Part shown: positions 7,676 to 12,363 of the stretch, in pieces
Layout of the letters: every line of letters begins with the position of its first letter
Position numbering within the stretch: position 1 is the stretch's first letter
NCBI GenBank assembly: GCA_900549855.1
Contig: URPS01000059.1
Span: forward strand, 1-12,363
DNA: 12,363 nt
Origin: an uncultured bacterium
Lineage (GTDB): Bacteria; Cyanobacteriota; Vampirovibrionia; Gastranaerophilales; Gastranaerophilaceae
Direction of reading: 5' to 3'
Program-made: the position numbers and the translations under genes
Notes under the pieces: generated by a model
The model's database searches: none
Told to the model about the DNA's origin: nothing
The model's input: the letters and a program-made list of their open reading frames with translations, nothing else

Positions 7676-7694
7676 GTTGGGGTAAAACCCCAAC
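7676..7694. repeat. GTTGGGGT hairpin at the 3' end of the orphan gene
   Basis: GTTGGGGT (7676-7683) and ACCCCAAC (7687-7694) form a perfect 8-bp stem with an AAA loop, only 3 bp beyond the stop of the minus-strand gene. On the minus strand it is followed by A rather than T, so it is not a standard intrinsic terminator. It could protect the mRNA 3' end or be another intergenic palindrome. Confidence 0.6.
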
Positions 7695-7697
7695 CTA

Positions 7698-8486
7698 CTA
7701 CCTTCTATTATACCAGTATATGCCTTCCATTGCGCCAATATCTTGCGCTATATCAAATTTTCCAACTACATTATATTCATTACTTTTAGAATTCCATTTG
7801 TATATAGTACCAGTATTTAAATCAACGGCCTCGTCATCACTTAGGTCTTTCAAAGCATCTGCAATATTGTCATTGTAGTGTTTGTACTGTTTACCAAATA
7901 TTGGAATCATAGATTTTATTATACCACCGACTCCACTTGTGTCATATTTTTTCATATCTTTATTTTTAGTTAAAAAGTTATTATATTCAGCAACTTTATC
8001 TTTATTAGTGTAGATACCTTTCTTACTTTTTGTATAAGATTTTCTTCCTATTTCATTGCCTTTTTTATCCCTTATAATAACATTAAAGGCATTGGCACTT
8101 TCATTTAGCTTTTCTTCGTAGGAACCATTAGCCCTTATTTTTACATCTTTTCTTTTGGTCACTGATGCAGTACCATTATCATCATTTATACTTTCATATC
8201 CACAAATAAGATTTTTAAGAAAATTTTTGTATTGACTTAGTTTTTCTTCGGCTTTTGAGTAGTGATGACGTATCAATACTTTTTTGTCACTATCATAATC
8301 ATCGTTATTTCCATAATAAACCTTACTATATAAATCATCCAGTTCTTGTTCAGCCCCTGCTAGCAGTTTTGCTAATTGATCTTTTTCTTTCGTGGTATCA
8401 ATTTTACCATTATTGTTTTCTCCATTTTTTGATAAATTCTGGATTTTAACATCCAACTTTTGTAAAATTTTGTCAAATTGATTCAT
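7698..8486 (-). CDS. Lys/Asn/Asp-rich orphan protein behind a sigma-28 promoter
   Basis: Family not recognised. The best start is ATG 8486 (MNQFDKILQKLDVKI), not the in-frame ATG at 8501, because AAAGGAG lies 5 nt upstream of 8486 and would itself be translated from the longer start. This gives 262 residues. Residues 1-95 look helical and coiled-coil-like (KDQLAKLLAGAEQELDDLYS). The middle is charged and basic (SVTKRKDVKIRANGSYEEKL). Near 190 there is a short hydrophobic stretch, GVGGIIKSMIPIFG. The C-terminus has NTGTIYKWN and EGIYWYNRR. There is no signal peptide or clear membrane helix, and one Cys. Codons are more AT-rich than in adhE, and the gene lies inside the repeat-bounded islet, consistent with acquisition. 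The sigma-28 promoter (8560-8534) suggests control with motility genes. The role is unknown. Confidence 0.8.
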   Translation of the reverse strand: MNQFDKILQKLDVKIQNLSKNGENNNGKIDTTKEKDQLAKLLAGAEQELDDLYSKVYYGNNDDYDSDKKVLIRHHYSKAEEKLSQYKNFLKNLICGYESINDDNGTASVTKRKDVKIRANGSYEEKLNESANAFNVIIRDKKGNEIGRKSYTKSKKGIYTNKDKVAEYNNFLTKNKDMKKYDTSGVGGIIKSMIPIFGKQYKHYNDNIADALKDLSDDEAVDLNTGTIYKWNSKSNEYNVVGKFDIAQDIGAMEGIYWYNRR

Positions 8487-8533
8487 AAGAACTCCTTTCA
8501 TTTTTGATAATATTAATATGTTCTACAATTTCT

Positions 8534-8560
8534 ATATCGGCATTTTTTACGTAAACTTTA
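8534..8560 (-). promoter_or_regulatory. Sigma-28 (FliA/SigD) type promoter
   Basis: Reading the minus strand: TAAAGTTT (8560-8553), an 11-nt spacer, then GCCGATAT (8541-8534). The enterobacterial FliA consensus is TAAAGTTT-N11-GCCGATAA, and the Bacillus SigD consensus is TAAA-N15-GCCGATAT, so this matches 15 of 16 and all specified positions respectively. The start site would be near 8527, about 40 nt before ATG 8486. Confidence 0.82.
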
Positions 8561-8589
8561 GGGCTTTTTGGGGGAAAAGTTGAGCACAT

Positions 8590-8646
<57 letters not shown>

Positions 8647-8784
8647 GTTTGCGCCAATTGTAACAATTTTTCTAGTTTCTTAACAATTGGATATATATTA
8701 AAATAATTAATTCATATTTTTTAACAATCACTCATTTTTTTGTTGATATGCATTTTATGGACTAAAAGAATTGTTAATAAAAAG

Positions 8785-8882
8785 CTGGATTGCTTCAGGC
8801 TAATCGCCTTCGCAATGACTTGGCGTAAGACTACCGGCTTGGCGTCATTGCGAGAAAATCTTTGATTTTCGTGGCAATCCAT
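8785..8882. repeat. REP/BIME-like palindromic element, copy 2 (inside-out)
   Basis: TGGATTGC (8786-8793) pairs with GCAATCCA (8874-8881) on the outside, and CGCAATGAC (8811-8819) with GTCATTGCG (8844-8852) inside. The same half-units as at 4472-4584 are used, but in the opposite order: there GTCATTGCGAG is outermost. The half at 8843-8881 matches the inverted right half of copy 1 at 38 of 39 positions, including its inner GAAAATC/GATTTTC stem (8854-8870). Confidence 0.8.
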
Positions 8883-8906
8883 TGTAAATAACAAGCAGTT
8901 TGTAGG

Positions 8907-8935
8907 TCGTGTTGGACAATGGACATCCAACACGA
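8907..8935. repeat. Covarying hairpin repeat, copy B
   Basis: TCGTGTTGGA (8907-8916) and TCCAACACGA (8926-8935) form a perfect 10-bp stem with a 9-nt loop, the same size as copy A at 7628-7656. Stem bases CAA/TTG in copy A are GGA/TCC here. On the minus strand its flanks (TG before, CTACA after) match copy A. Confidence 0.75.
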
Positions 8936-8950
8936 CATTAATATTCGATA

Positions 8951-8979
8951 TTGCACATTCGGAGAAAAACTGTTATAAT
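8951..8979 (+). promoter_or_regulatory. Promoter of the Fic gene
   Basis: TTGCAC (8951-8956), a 17-bp spacer and a perfect TATAAT (8974-8979) preceded by TGT (extended -10). The start site would be near 8986, and GGAG (8995-8998) precedes ATG 9005. ATTCGGAG occurs twice here (8957-8964 and 8991-8998). Confidence 0.65.
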
Positions 8980-9004
8980 ATCCGTAGAATATTCGGAGTT
9001 TAGT

Positions 9005-10090
9005 ATGATGTATATCTATCAAAATCCAGACTGGCACAGATTTGTATGGGACGGAGAAAAAGTTCAAAACTTACTTTTTGATATCAAAAAAGCACAAGGA
9101 TATTTGCTTGGCAAAATGGATACTCTTGGCTTTGAGGTTAAAAATAATGCTTACATGCAAGTCTTAACAGAAAACATTATTAAATCTTCTGAAATTGAAG
9201 GCGAAATTTTGGATAGGCACTCAGTTTGTTCATCAGTTGCACATAGACTGGGGATTGATATTGGCGGAGAAATTAATTCATCAAGACATATAGATGGTGT
9301 TGTTGAAATGATGTTAGATGCCACGCAAAATTTTACAGAAGCAATGACAAAAGAAAGGCTTATTGGTTGGCATGCAGGAATTTTCCCAACCGGTTATAGC
9401 GGTATTTACAAAATTAATATTGGCGATTATAGAAAAGAAGGTATGAAAGTTGTTTCTGGTTATCTTGGCAAGGAAAAAATTCACTATAAAGCACCTGAAG
9501 CCAATCTCGTTGAGTCTGAAATGAACGATTTATTGTATTACATAAATAATGACAATACCGATGATATTATAAAAGCCGGAATTGTTCATCTATGGTTTGT
9601 TATTATTCACCCATTTGATGATGGCAATGGGCGTATAACAAGAGCTTTAACAGATATGTTATTAGCCAGAAGTGATGAAAATAAATTTAGATTCTATTCT
9701 ATGTCATCACAAATTCAAAAAAACAGAAAAAGTTATTATAATATTTTAGAAAAAACGCAAAAAGGTTCGATGGATATTACTGATTGGCTTGTTTGGTTTT
9801 TAGAAAATCTATTGCAAGCAATTTCTTCGAGTGATGAAATATTAGCTAACGTTATACAAAGAGCAGAATTTTGGCACAAGCACTCTGAAACTATCTTTAA
9901 TGAAAGACAAAAAAAAGTTTTAAACAGATTTATGGATAATTTTGAAGGGAATTTAACTTCTACTAAGTGGGCTAAAATGTGTAATTGCTCACAAGATACT
10001 GCAGGTAATGATATTAAAGATTTGATTAATAAAAAAATTCTTAAAAAAATCGGTGATGGCAGAAATACACATTATGCGTTAAAAAAATAA
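9005..10090 (+). CDS. Class II Fic-domain AMP-transferase with C-terminal winged helix
   Basis: Fic enzymes usually move AMP from ATP to a Ser, Thr or Tyr hydroxyl of a target protein. ATG 9005 has GGAG 6 nt upstream and gives 361 residues; the frame is open further upstream, but that part overlaps the promoter. The N-terminus, YIYQNPDWHRFVWD, matches the DUF4172 domain common in stand-alone Fic proteins. SSEIEG (61-66) is the N-terminal inhibitory motif (S/T)xxxE(G/N), whose E65 would block ATP gamma-phosphate binding in class II. The active-site motif is complete: HPFDDGNGRITR (202-213), with H202. Residues about 300-361 form a winged-helix-like domain (STKWAKMCNCSQDTAGNDIK). The protein therefore looks active and autoinhibited. 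No antitoxin gene is adjacent, which fits an intramolecular inhibitor. The TAA stop lies inside the second copy of the adhE-tail repeat, so the native C-terminus may have been altered. Confidence 0.93.
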   Translation: MMYIYQNPDWHRFVWDGEKVQNLLFDIKKAQGYLLGKMDTLGFEVKNNAYMQVLTENIIKSSEIEGEILDRHSVCSSVAHRLGIDIGGEINSSRHIDGVVEMMLDATQNFTEAMTKERLIGWHAGIFPTGYSGIYKINIGDYRKEGMKVVSGYLGKEKIHYKAPEANLVESEMNDLLYYINNDNTDDIIKAGIVHLWFVIIHPFDDGNGRITRALTDMLLARSDENKFRFYSMSSQIQKNRKSYYNILEKTQKGSMDITDWLVWFLENLLQAISSSDEILANVIQRAEFWHKHSETIFNERQKKVLNRFMDNFEGNLTSTKWAKMCNCSQDTAGNDIKDLINKKILKKIGDGRNTHYALKK

Positions 10091-10264
10091 CTTGGACGAA
10101 CTTGTTGAATTGGCATTCGATGACCAATGTACAGGTGCTAACCCAGCTTACCCATTGATGTCTGATATCAAACAAATTTACATCGACGGTTATTATGGTA
10201 ATGTTTAATTAAATATTAAATATTAATAATTTAAACGGTGCGCTCTTAAGAGCGCACCGTTTTT
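10087..10264 (+). repeat. 178-bp direct repeat, copy 2
   Basis: Perfect copy of 7434-7611, placed directly at the Fic stop codon. It delivers a complete terminator to the end of the Fic gene. No substitutions were found in either the coding or the non-coding part, so the duplication is recent, is kept identical by gene conversion, or is an assembly artefact. Confidence 0.97.
10089..10208 (+). pseudogene. adhE: Duplicated C-terminal fragment of adhE
   Basis: In the adhE frame this stretch encodes the last 39 residues of AdhE, from NLDELVELAFDDQ to IDGYYGNV, then TAA. It has no start codon, promoter or ribosome binding site and overlaps the Fic stop in another frame. It covers only the end of the alcohol dehydrogenase domain and cannot be functional. 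Confidence 0.95.
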
Positions 10265-10267
10265 TTT
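10233..10267 (+). terminator. Duplicated adhE terminator, now after the Fic gene
   Basis: Same perfect 30-nt palindrome as at 7580-7609, followed by eight T (10260-10267) instead of five. It should terminate the Fic transcript about 145 nt after its stop. Confidence 0.9.
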
Positions 10268-10274
10268 AATAAAA

Positions 10275-10304
10275 ATTTAGAAAAATTAAATAATTTTTCT
10301 AAAT
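10275..10304. repeat. AT-rich 30-nt palindrome
   Basis: ATTTAGAAAAATTA (10275-10288) and its perfect inverse TAATTTTTCTAAAT (10291-10304) are separated by AA. It lies between two converging terminators and may add to termination on either strand. Confidence 0.6.
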
Positions 10305-10309
10305 AAAAA

Positions 10310-10331
10310 GCCTAATTCTTTCAAATTAGGC
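10310..10331 (-). terminator. Intrinsic terminator of the minus-strand small gene
   Basis: GCCTAATT and AATTAGGC form a perfect 8-bp stem with a 6-nt loop. Read on the minus strand it continues directly into CTTTTTATTT. It lies about 74 bp beyond the stop of the small gene at 10405-10578 and is oriented for it. Confidence 0.75.
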
Positions 10332-10404
10332 GCTATAGATTGGGGAATTAAATTAGTAAGATGGATTGGTATATATAATTAAAATTTGTTTAAACATCTC
10401 TTAC

Positions 10405-10578
10405 TTATTGTTTCGTTCGAGATATAAATGTTACTCGGGATTTCATATCCATTGCAAACAATCTCATTTCATCCATCAAAATATAGGATTTATCTACTGT
10501 TGGATTGTCTTGAATATAAAAATCTCTTGATATTTGTGTTGCCATTGCATTAATATTATAAGTTTCCAATAAAGCCAT
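10405..10578 (-). CDS. Small orphan protein, 57 residues
   Basis: Read on the minus strand from ATG 10578 to TAA 10407-10405. The product begins MALLETYNINAMATQISRDF and ends SRVTFISRTKQ. GATGAGG lies 7 nt before the ATG. A correctly oriented intrinsic terminator is at 10331-10310, and a structured leader lies upstream. These three independent signals support a real gene despite its size. The family is not recognised. There is no signal peptide. Met is frequent (ILMDEMRLFAMDMK), and the segment from about 30 to 50 could be an amphipathic helix. It could be a small regulatory or structural protein. Confidence 0.6.
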   Translation of the reverse strand: MALLETYNINAMATQISRDFYIQDNPTVDKSYILMDEMRLFAMDMKSRVTFISRTKQ

Positions 10579-10621
10579 AGTAGTACCTCATCTTCTCAAT
10601 CTCGCTGATGAAAGAGCATAT

Positions 10622-10700
10622 TTACTTAAGCCCTCATCTACCACAGGCTTTAAGTCAATATTACTTAAACCCTTTTGATATCAGGGGAGTTTACTCAAGT
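10622..10700 (-). promoter_or_regulatory. Repeat-rich leader with alternative hairpins upstream of the small gene
   Basis: TTACTTAAG (10622-10630), TTACTTAAA (10661-10669) and TTACTCAAG (10691-10699) are direct near-copies. Two stems compete for the same bases: TTTAAGT (10649-10655) with ACTTAAA (10663-10669), or GGCTTTAAG (10646-10654) with CTTAAGCC (10625-10632) and one bulge. They cannot form together, which suits an attenuator or RNA switch. Repeated operator sites are an equally good reading. Confidence 0.4.
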
Positions 10701-10918
10701 GATAATACAATTTACTGCACTTAAATTATTTTATCTTTTGTTCTCTCATATTTGTCTTACATATATATAAAGTATATTTATATTTCTCGATTTCAAGAAA
10801 AGACATCATTGTTACATTTCTTTACATAGCAAAGCTTTCGTGTTCAAAAATCTTTTCTTATTATAATTGCTTTTTAGCCAATTATTGTAACAAATTGTAA
10901 ATATTAGTCAAAATTTCC

Positions 10919-10945
10919 TAAAGTTTTTAGAAAATGTGCCGATAT
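10919..10945 (+). promoter_or_regulatory. Sigma-28 (FliA/SigD) type promoter
   Basis: TAAAGTTT (10919-10926), an 11-nt spacer, then GCCGATAT (10938-10945): the same 16 core bases and spacing as the promoter at 8560-8534, with a different spacer sequence. The start site would be near 10952, with a leader of about 24 nt. The ribosome binding site AGAGGTG (10963-10969) and ATG 10976 follow. Confidence 0.85.
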
Positions 10946-10975
10946 ATATTATATATCATATAAGAGGTGTGTATC

Positions 10976-11446
10976 ATGTCAAACTTCACAGTAAACGGAG
11001 TATACTCCTACACAAGCGCAAATCTGTACTCTTACTTAGGCAGAGTCCCAACAAATTCTGCTGCTTTAGAAAGAGCATTTGATGATTTCGATATTACGCC
11101 TACAGGTAAAACTGATGATTTGAAAAAGCTAAATGCTGCTATGTATGAAGATTATTCAAAGCAGGTTCAAGAGCAAATCAACAATCAAAACAATCAGCAA
11201 TCTGTTCCATGGGCAAGTTTATGTGCGCAAATCGGAATTCAAGCGACAGGTGATTACGACAAAGATTATGCAGCCTTTAACAATGCAATCCAATTGTTGA
11301 GTCAAAGTGCAATTGATGGTCAGGCAATGACATACTTTGCAGGATTAAGATCAGAAGCTCAACAGGCATTCGGTCTGACTAATAGACCGGCTGCACAAGA
11401 TGCGCCAATTACTTATCAAACATATCAGGCGCAATTTATGTCATAG
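10976..11446 (+). CDS. Orphan protein with an internal repeat, sigma-28 controlled
   Basis: Family not recognised. An upstream in-frame GTG (10967) overlaps the ribosome binding site AGAGGTG, so ATG 10976, 6 nt downstream of it, is preferred. This gives 156 residues. The N-terminus is Tyr/Ser/Asn-rich (MSNFTVNGVYSYTSANLYSY) with no classical signal peptide. A weak internal duplication aligns residues about 38-62 (FDITPTGKTDDLKKLNAAMY) with about 86-109 (IGIQATGDYDKDYAAFNNAI): a short strand, then (P/A)TG, an acidic turn and a helix. Residues 63-76 are Gln/Asn-rich. It has its own sigma-28 promoter and terminator, so it is monocistronic and probably transcribed with late flagellar-type genes. 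Export through a flagellar-type route, or a surface role, is possible but unproven. Confidence 0.85.
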   Translation: MSNFTVNGVYSYTSANLYSYLGRVPTNSAALERAFDDFDITPTGKTDDLKKLNAAMYEDYSKQVQEQINNQNNQQSVPWASLCAQIGIQATGDYDKDYAAFNNAIQLLSQSAIDGQAMTYFAGLRSEAQQAFGLTNRPAAQDAPITYQTYQAQFMS

Positions 11447-11452
11447 GTGTTG

Positions 11453-11484
11453 GGGCGGTTATACCGTGGACTAGCCGCCCTTTT
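11453..11484 (+). terminator. Intrinsic terminator of the 156-residue gene
   Basis: GGGCGGTTA (11453-11461) pairs with TAGCCGCCC (11472-11480), including one G-T pair, across a 10-nt loop. TTTT and a further T-run follow. It lies 6 bp after the stop. Confidence 0.88.
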
Positions 11485-11518
11485 GGTTTTTACTTTATGA
11501 TATAAAATCAAATTTTTT

Positions 11519-11542
11519 CCTTATGTTATAATTAACATAAGG
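11519..11542 (+). promoter_or_regulatory. Perfect dyad covering the SDR promoter -10 and Shine-Dalgarno site
   Basis: CCTTATGTTA (11519-11528) and TAACATAAGG (11533-11542) are perfect inverted 10-mers around TAAT. TATAAT (11527-11532), with TGT before it (extended -10), sits in the centre, and the AAGGA ribosome binding site (11539-11543) is in the right arm. As DNA it is a good operator over the core promoter. If transcription starts further upstream (TGATATAAA at 11498-11506), the same arms would hide the ribosome binding site in a hairpin. Confidence 0.6.
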
Positions 11543-11551
11543 ATTTTTGTT

Positions 11552-12253
11552 ATGAATATACTTATTACAGGAGCCGGAAAAGGCATTGGAAAAGCTATCG
11601 CAGAAGAATTAGGAAAAGACAACGACATTTTTGCTATTGGCAGAAATGAAGAACGACTTAAACATTACAAAAATTATTTTATATGCGATTTAACTAATAA
11701 TGACGAGCTTGAAAAACTTGGTAAATATATTAAAGCTAATAAGGTAGATATTTTAATTAACAACGCAGGCGAATATATATATTCTCCCATTGAACAAATG
11801 TCTATTAAACAAATTGAACATATTACCAAAACTAATTTTGAAGCACCATTATTTCTAATTTCTCAAGCAATACCGTACATGAAATCACAAAAGTGGGGAC
11901 GAATTGTTAACATCGGCTCAATTAGCGGAGTAATGGGCGAAGCTAATGCCAGTTTATATTCTGCAACAAAGTCCGGATTGTTTGGTGCTACAAAAGCGTT
12001 AGCTCTTGAACTCGCTGAATATGGAATTACAGTTAACACAATTAACCCCGGATGGGTTGACACTGATATGGGTAATTCATCCGCAGAAGACGGAGATTTC
12101 ACAAAAGAAGAAATTGTTGAATGTATTCCGCAAAGACGTTTTGTTGAGCCCAAGGAAGTCGCCGGCATGGTGAAATATTTAATTTCTCCGGAAGCGAAAG
12201 GGGTTACAGGACAAGCTATAAATTTATGTGCCGGATTGACTTGTGGATGTTAA
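11552..12253 (+). CDS. Short-chain dehydrogenase/reductase, FabG-like
   Basis: A classical SDR of 233 residues; family members usually have about 230-250. The Rossmann nucleotide-binding motif TGAGKGIG is at 6-13, NNAG at 70-73, the structural Asn at 95 (TNFEAP), and the catalytic triad is S123, Y136 and K140 (IGSISG...YSATK). INPGWVDTDM at 164-173 follows the usual PG motif after the active site. The sequence fits NAD(P)H-dependent 3-oxoacyl-ACP reductase-like enzymes, but no fatty-acid synthesis genes are nearby, so the substrate is open. ATG 11552 lies 8 nt after AAGGA. The promoter region is covered by a perfect dyad, suggesting specific regulation. The C-terminus ends LTCGC, with two Cys. 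Repeats begin 2 bp after the stop. Confidence 0.93.
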   Translation: MNILITGAGKGIGKAIAEELGKDNDIFAIGRNEERLKHYKNYFICDLTNNDELEKLGKYIKANKVDILINNAGEYIYSPIEQMSIKQIEHITKTNFEAPLFLISQAIPYMKSQKWGRIVNIGSISGVMGEANASLYSATKSGLFGATKALALELAEYGITVNTINPGWVDTDMGNSSAEDGDFTKEEIVECIPQRRFVEPKEVAGMVKYLISPEAKGVTGQAINLCAGLTCGC

Positions 12254-12255
12254 AG

Positions 12256-12296
12256 AAGTTGAAAATGGAAAGTGAAAAGTGGAAAGTTAATTTTAA
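12256..12296. repeat. GTTGAAA/TGGAAAGT repeat related to the MITE-like element
   Basis: GAAGTTGAAAATGGAAAG followed by GTGGAAAGTTAATTTTAAG resembles the left arm of the element at 4377-4406. Like that element it begins immediately after a gene stop codon. It may be the left end of another copy running out of the window. Confidence 0.5.
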
Positions 12297-12318
12297 GATT
12301 TAAAAAATCCCCTCACCC

Positions 12319-12354
12319 GAATTTCTAAGTTTCGCACAGCTCAACTTGAAATTC
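12319..12354. repeat. Imperfect palindrome at the window end
   Basis: GAATTTCTAAGTT (12319-12331) and AACTTGAAATTC (12343-12354) are inverted with one extra base in the left arm. They are flanked by CCCCTCACCC and CTACCCTCTC. It looks like part of a longer intergenic repeat cut by the window edge. Confidence 0.45.
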
Positions 12355-12363
12355 TACCCTCTC

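Larger units (their letters stand above)
10579..10975. other. Intergenic region between the small minus-strand gene and the second sigma-28 gene
   Basis: This stretch of about 400 bp lies between divergently transcribed genes. It holds the repeat-rich leader (10622-10700), a very AT-rich middle (10701-10918) in which I see no gene, and the sigma-28 promoter at 10919-10945. TATAAT at 10862-10867 on the plus strand lacks a usable -35. No clear promoter for the small gene was identified. Confidence 0.6.

Noticed and set aside
8951..9004. Upstream extension of the Fic protein to 8951
   Set aside because: It would translate through the promoter, and ATG 9005 has a well-spaced GGAG and a typical N-terminus.
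8721..9067. Minus-strand frames through the REP element and the Fic promoter
   Set aside because: They run across palindromic repeats and the Fic start, have no ribosome binding site and no family resemblance.
10608..10724. Plus-strand 38-codon frame starting MKEHIYLSPHLPQ
   Set aside because: No ribosome binding site (the preceding bases are pyrimidine-rich), it runs through the repeated leader of the small minus-strand gene, and it has no terminator of its own.

Overview
The window is AT-rich bacterial DNA using the standard bacterial code. Genes are separated by long intergenic regions full of small palindromic repeats. The taxon is not proven. Low GC, a fermentative AdhE, REP-like intergenic palindromes and several short orphan genes would suit a gut anaerobe such as Gastranaerophilales (Vampirovibrionia/Melainabacteria) or a low-GC Firmicute. 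Two near-perfect sigma-28 (FliA/SigD) promoters suggest the organism has, or had, a flagellar-type sigma factor.

Layout, left to right. 1-179 is the C-terminal end of prephenate dehydratase (pheA). 338-2479 is polynucleotide phosphorylase (pnp), with its own promoter, a hairpin just before the ribosome binding site, and a terminator. 2724-2954 (minus) is a free-standing LuxR-type helix-turn-helix protein, divergent from 3157-4374 (plus), an unrecognised 405-residue coiled-coil protein. 4375-4897 holds a MITE-like element of about 300 bp with a REP-like palindrome inside it, then a symmetric terminator hairpin and the adhE promoter. 4898-7555 is bifunctional aldehyde/alcohol dehydrogenase (adhE) with a strong terminator.

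7612-10086 looks like an inserted islet. It is bounded by two perfect 178-bp direct copies of the adhE 3' end plus terminator (7434-7611 and 10087-10264). It contains a minus-strand Lys-rich orphan gene (7698-8486) behind a sigma-28 promoter, an (ACT)18 microsatellite 30 bp upstream of that promoter, REP-like and covarying hairpin repeats, and a class II Fic AMP-transferase gene (9005-10090). The Fic stop codon is formed by the second copy of the adhE tail.

10265-10975 was easy to overlook. It holds a small minus-strand gene of 57 codons (10405-10578) with its own ribosome binding site and terminator, a repeat-rich leader with mutually exclusive hairpins, and a second sigma-28 promoter driving an orphan 156-residue protein (10976-11446). 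11552-12253 is a FabG-like short-chain dehydrogenase whose promoter and ribosome binding site are overlapped by a perfect dyad. The window ends in further repeats related to those at 4377-4675.

The metabolic genes (pheA, pnp, adhE, SDR) look like independently transcribed units. The most interesting layer is accessory: two unrelated orphan proteins sharing a sigma-28 signature on either side of a Fic gene, in a locus remodelled by a recent duplication of the adhE tail.
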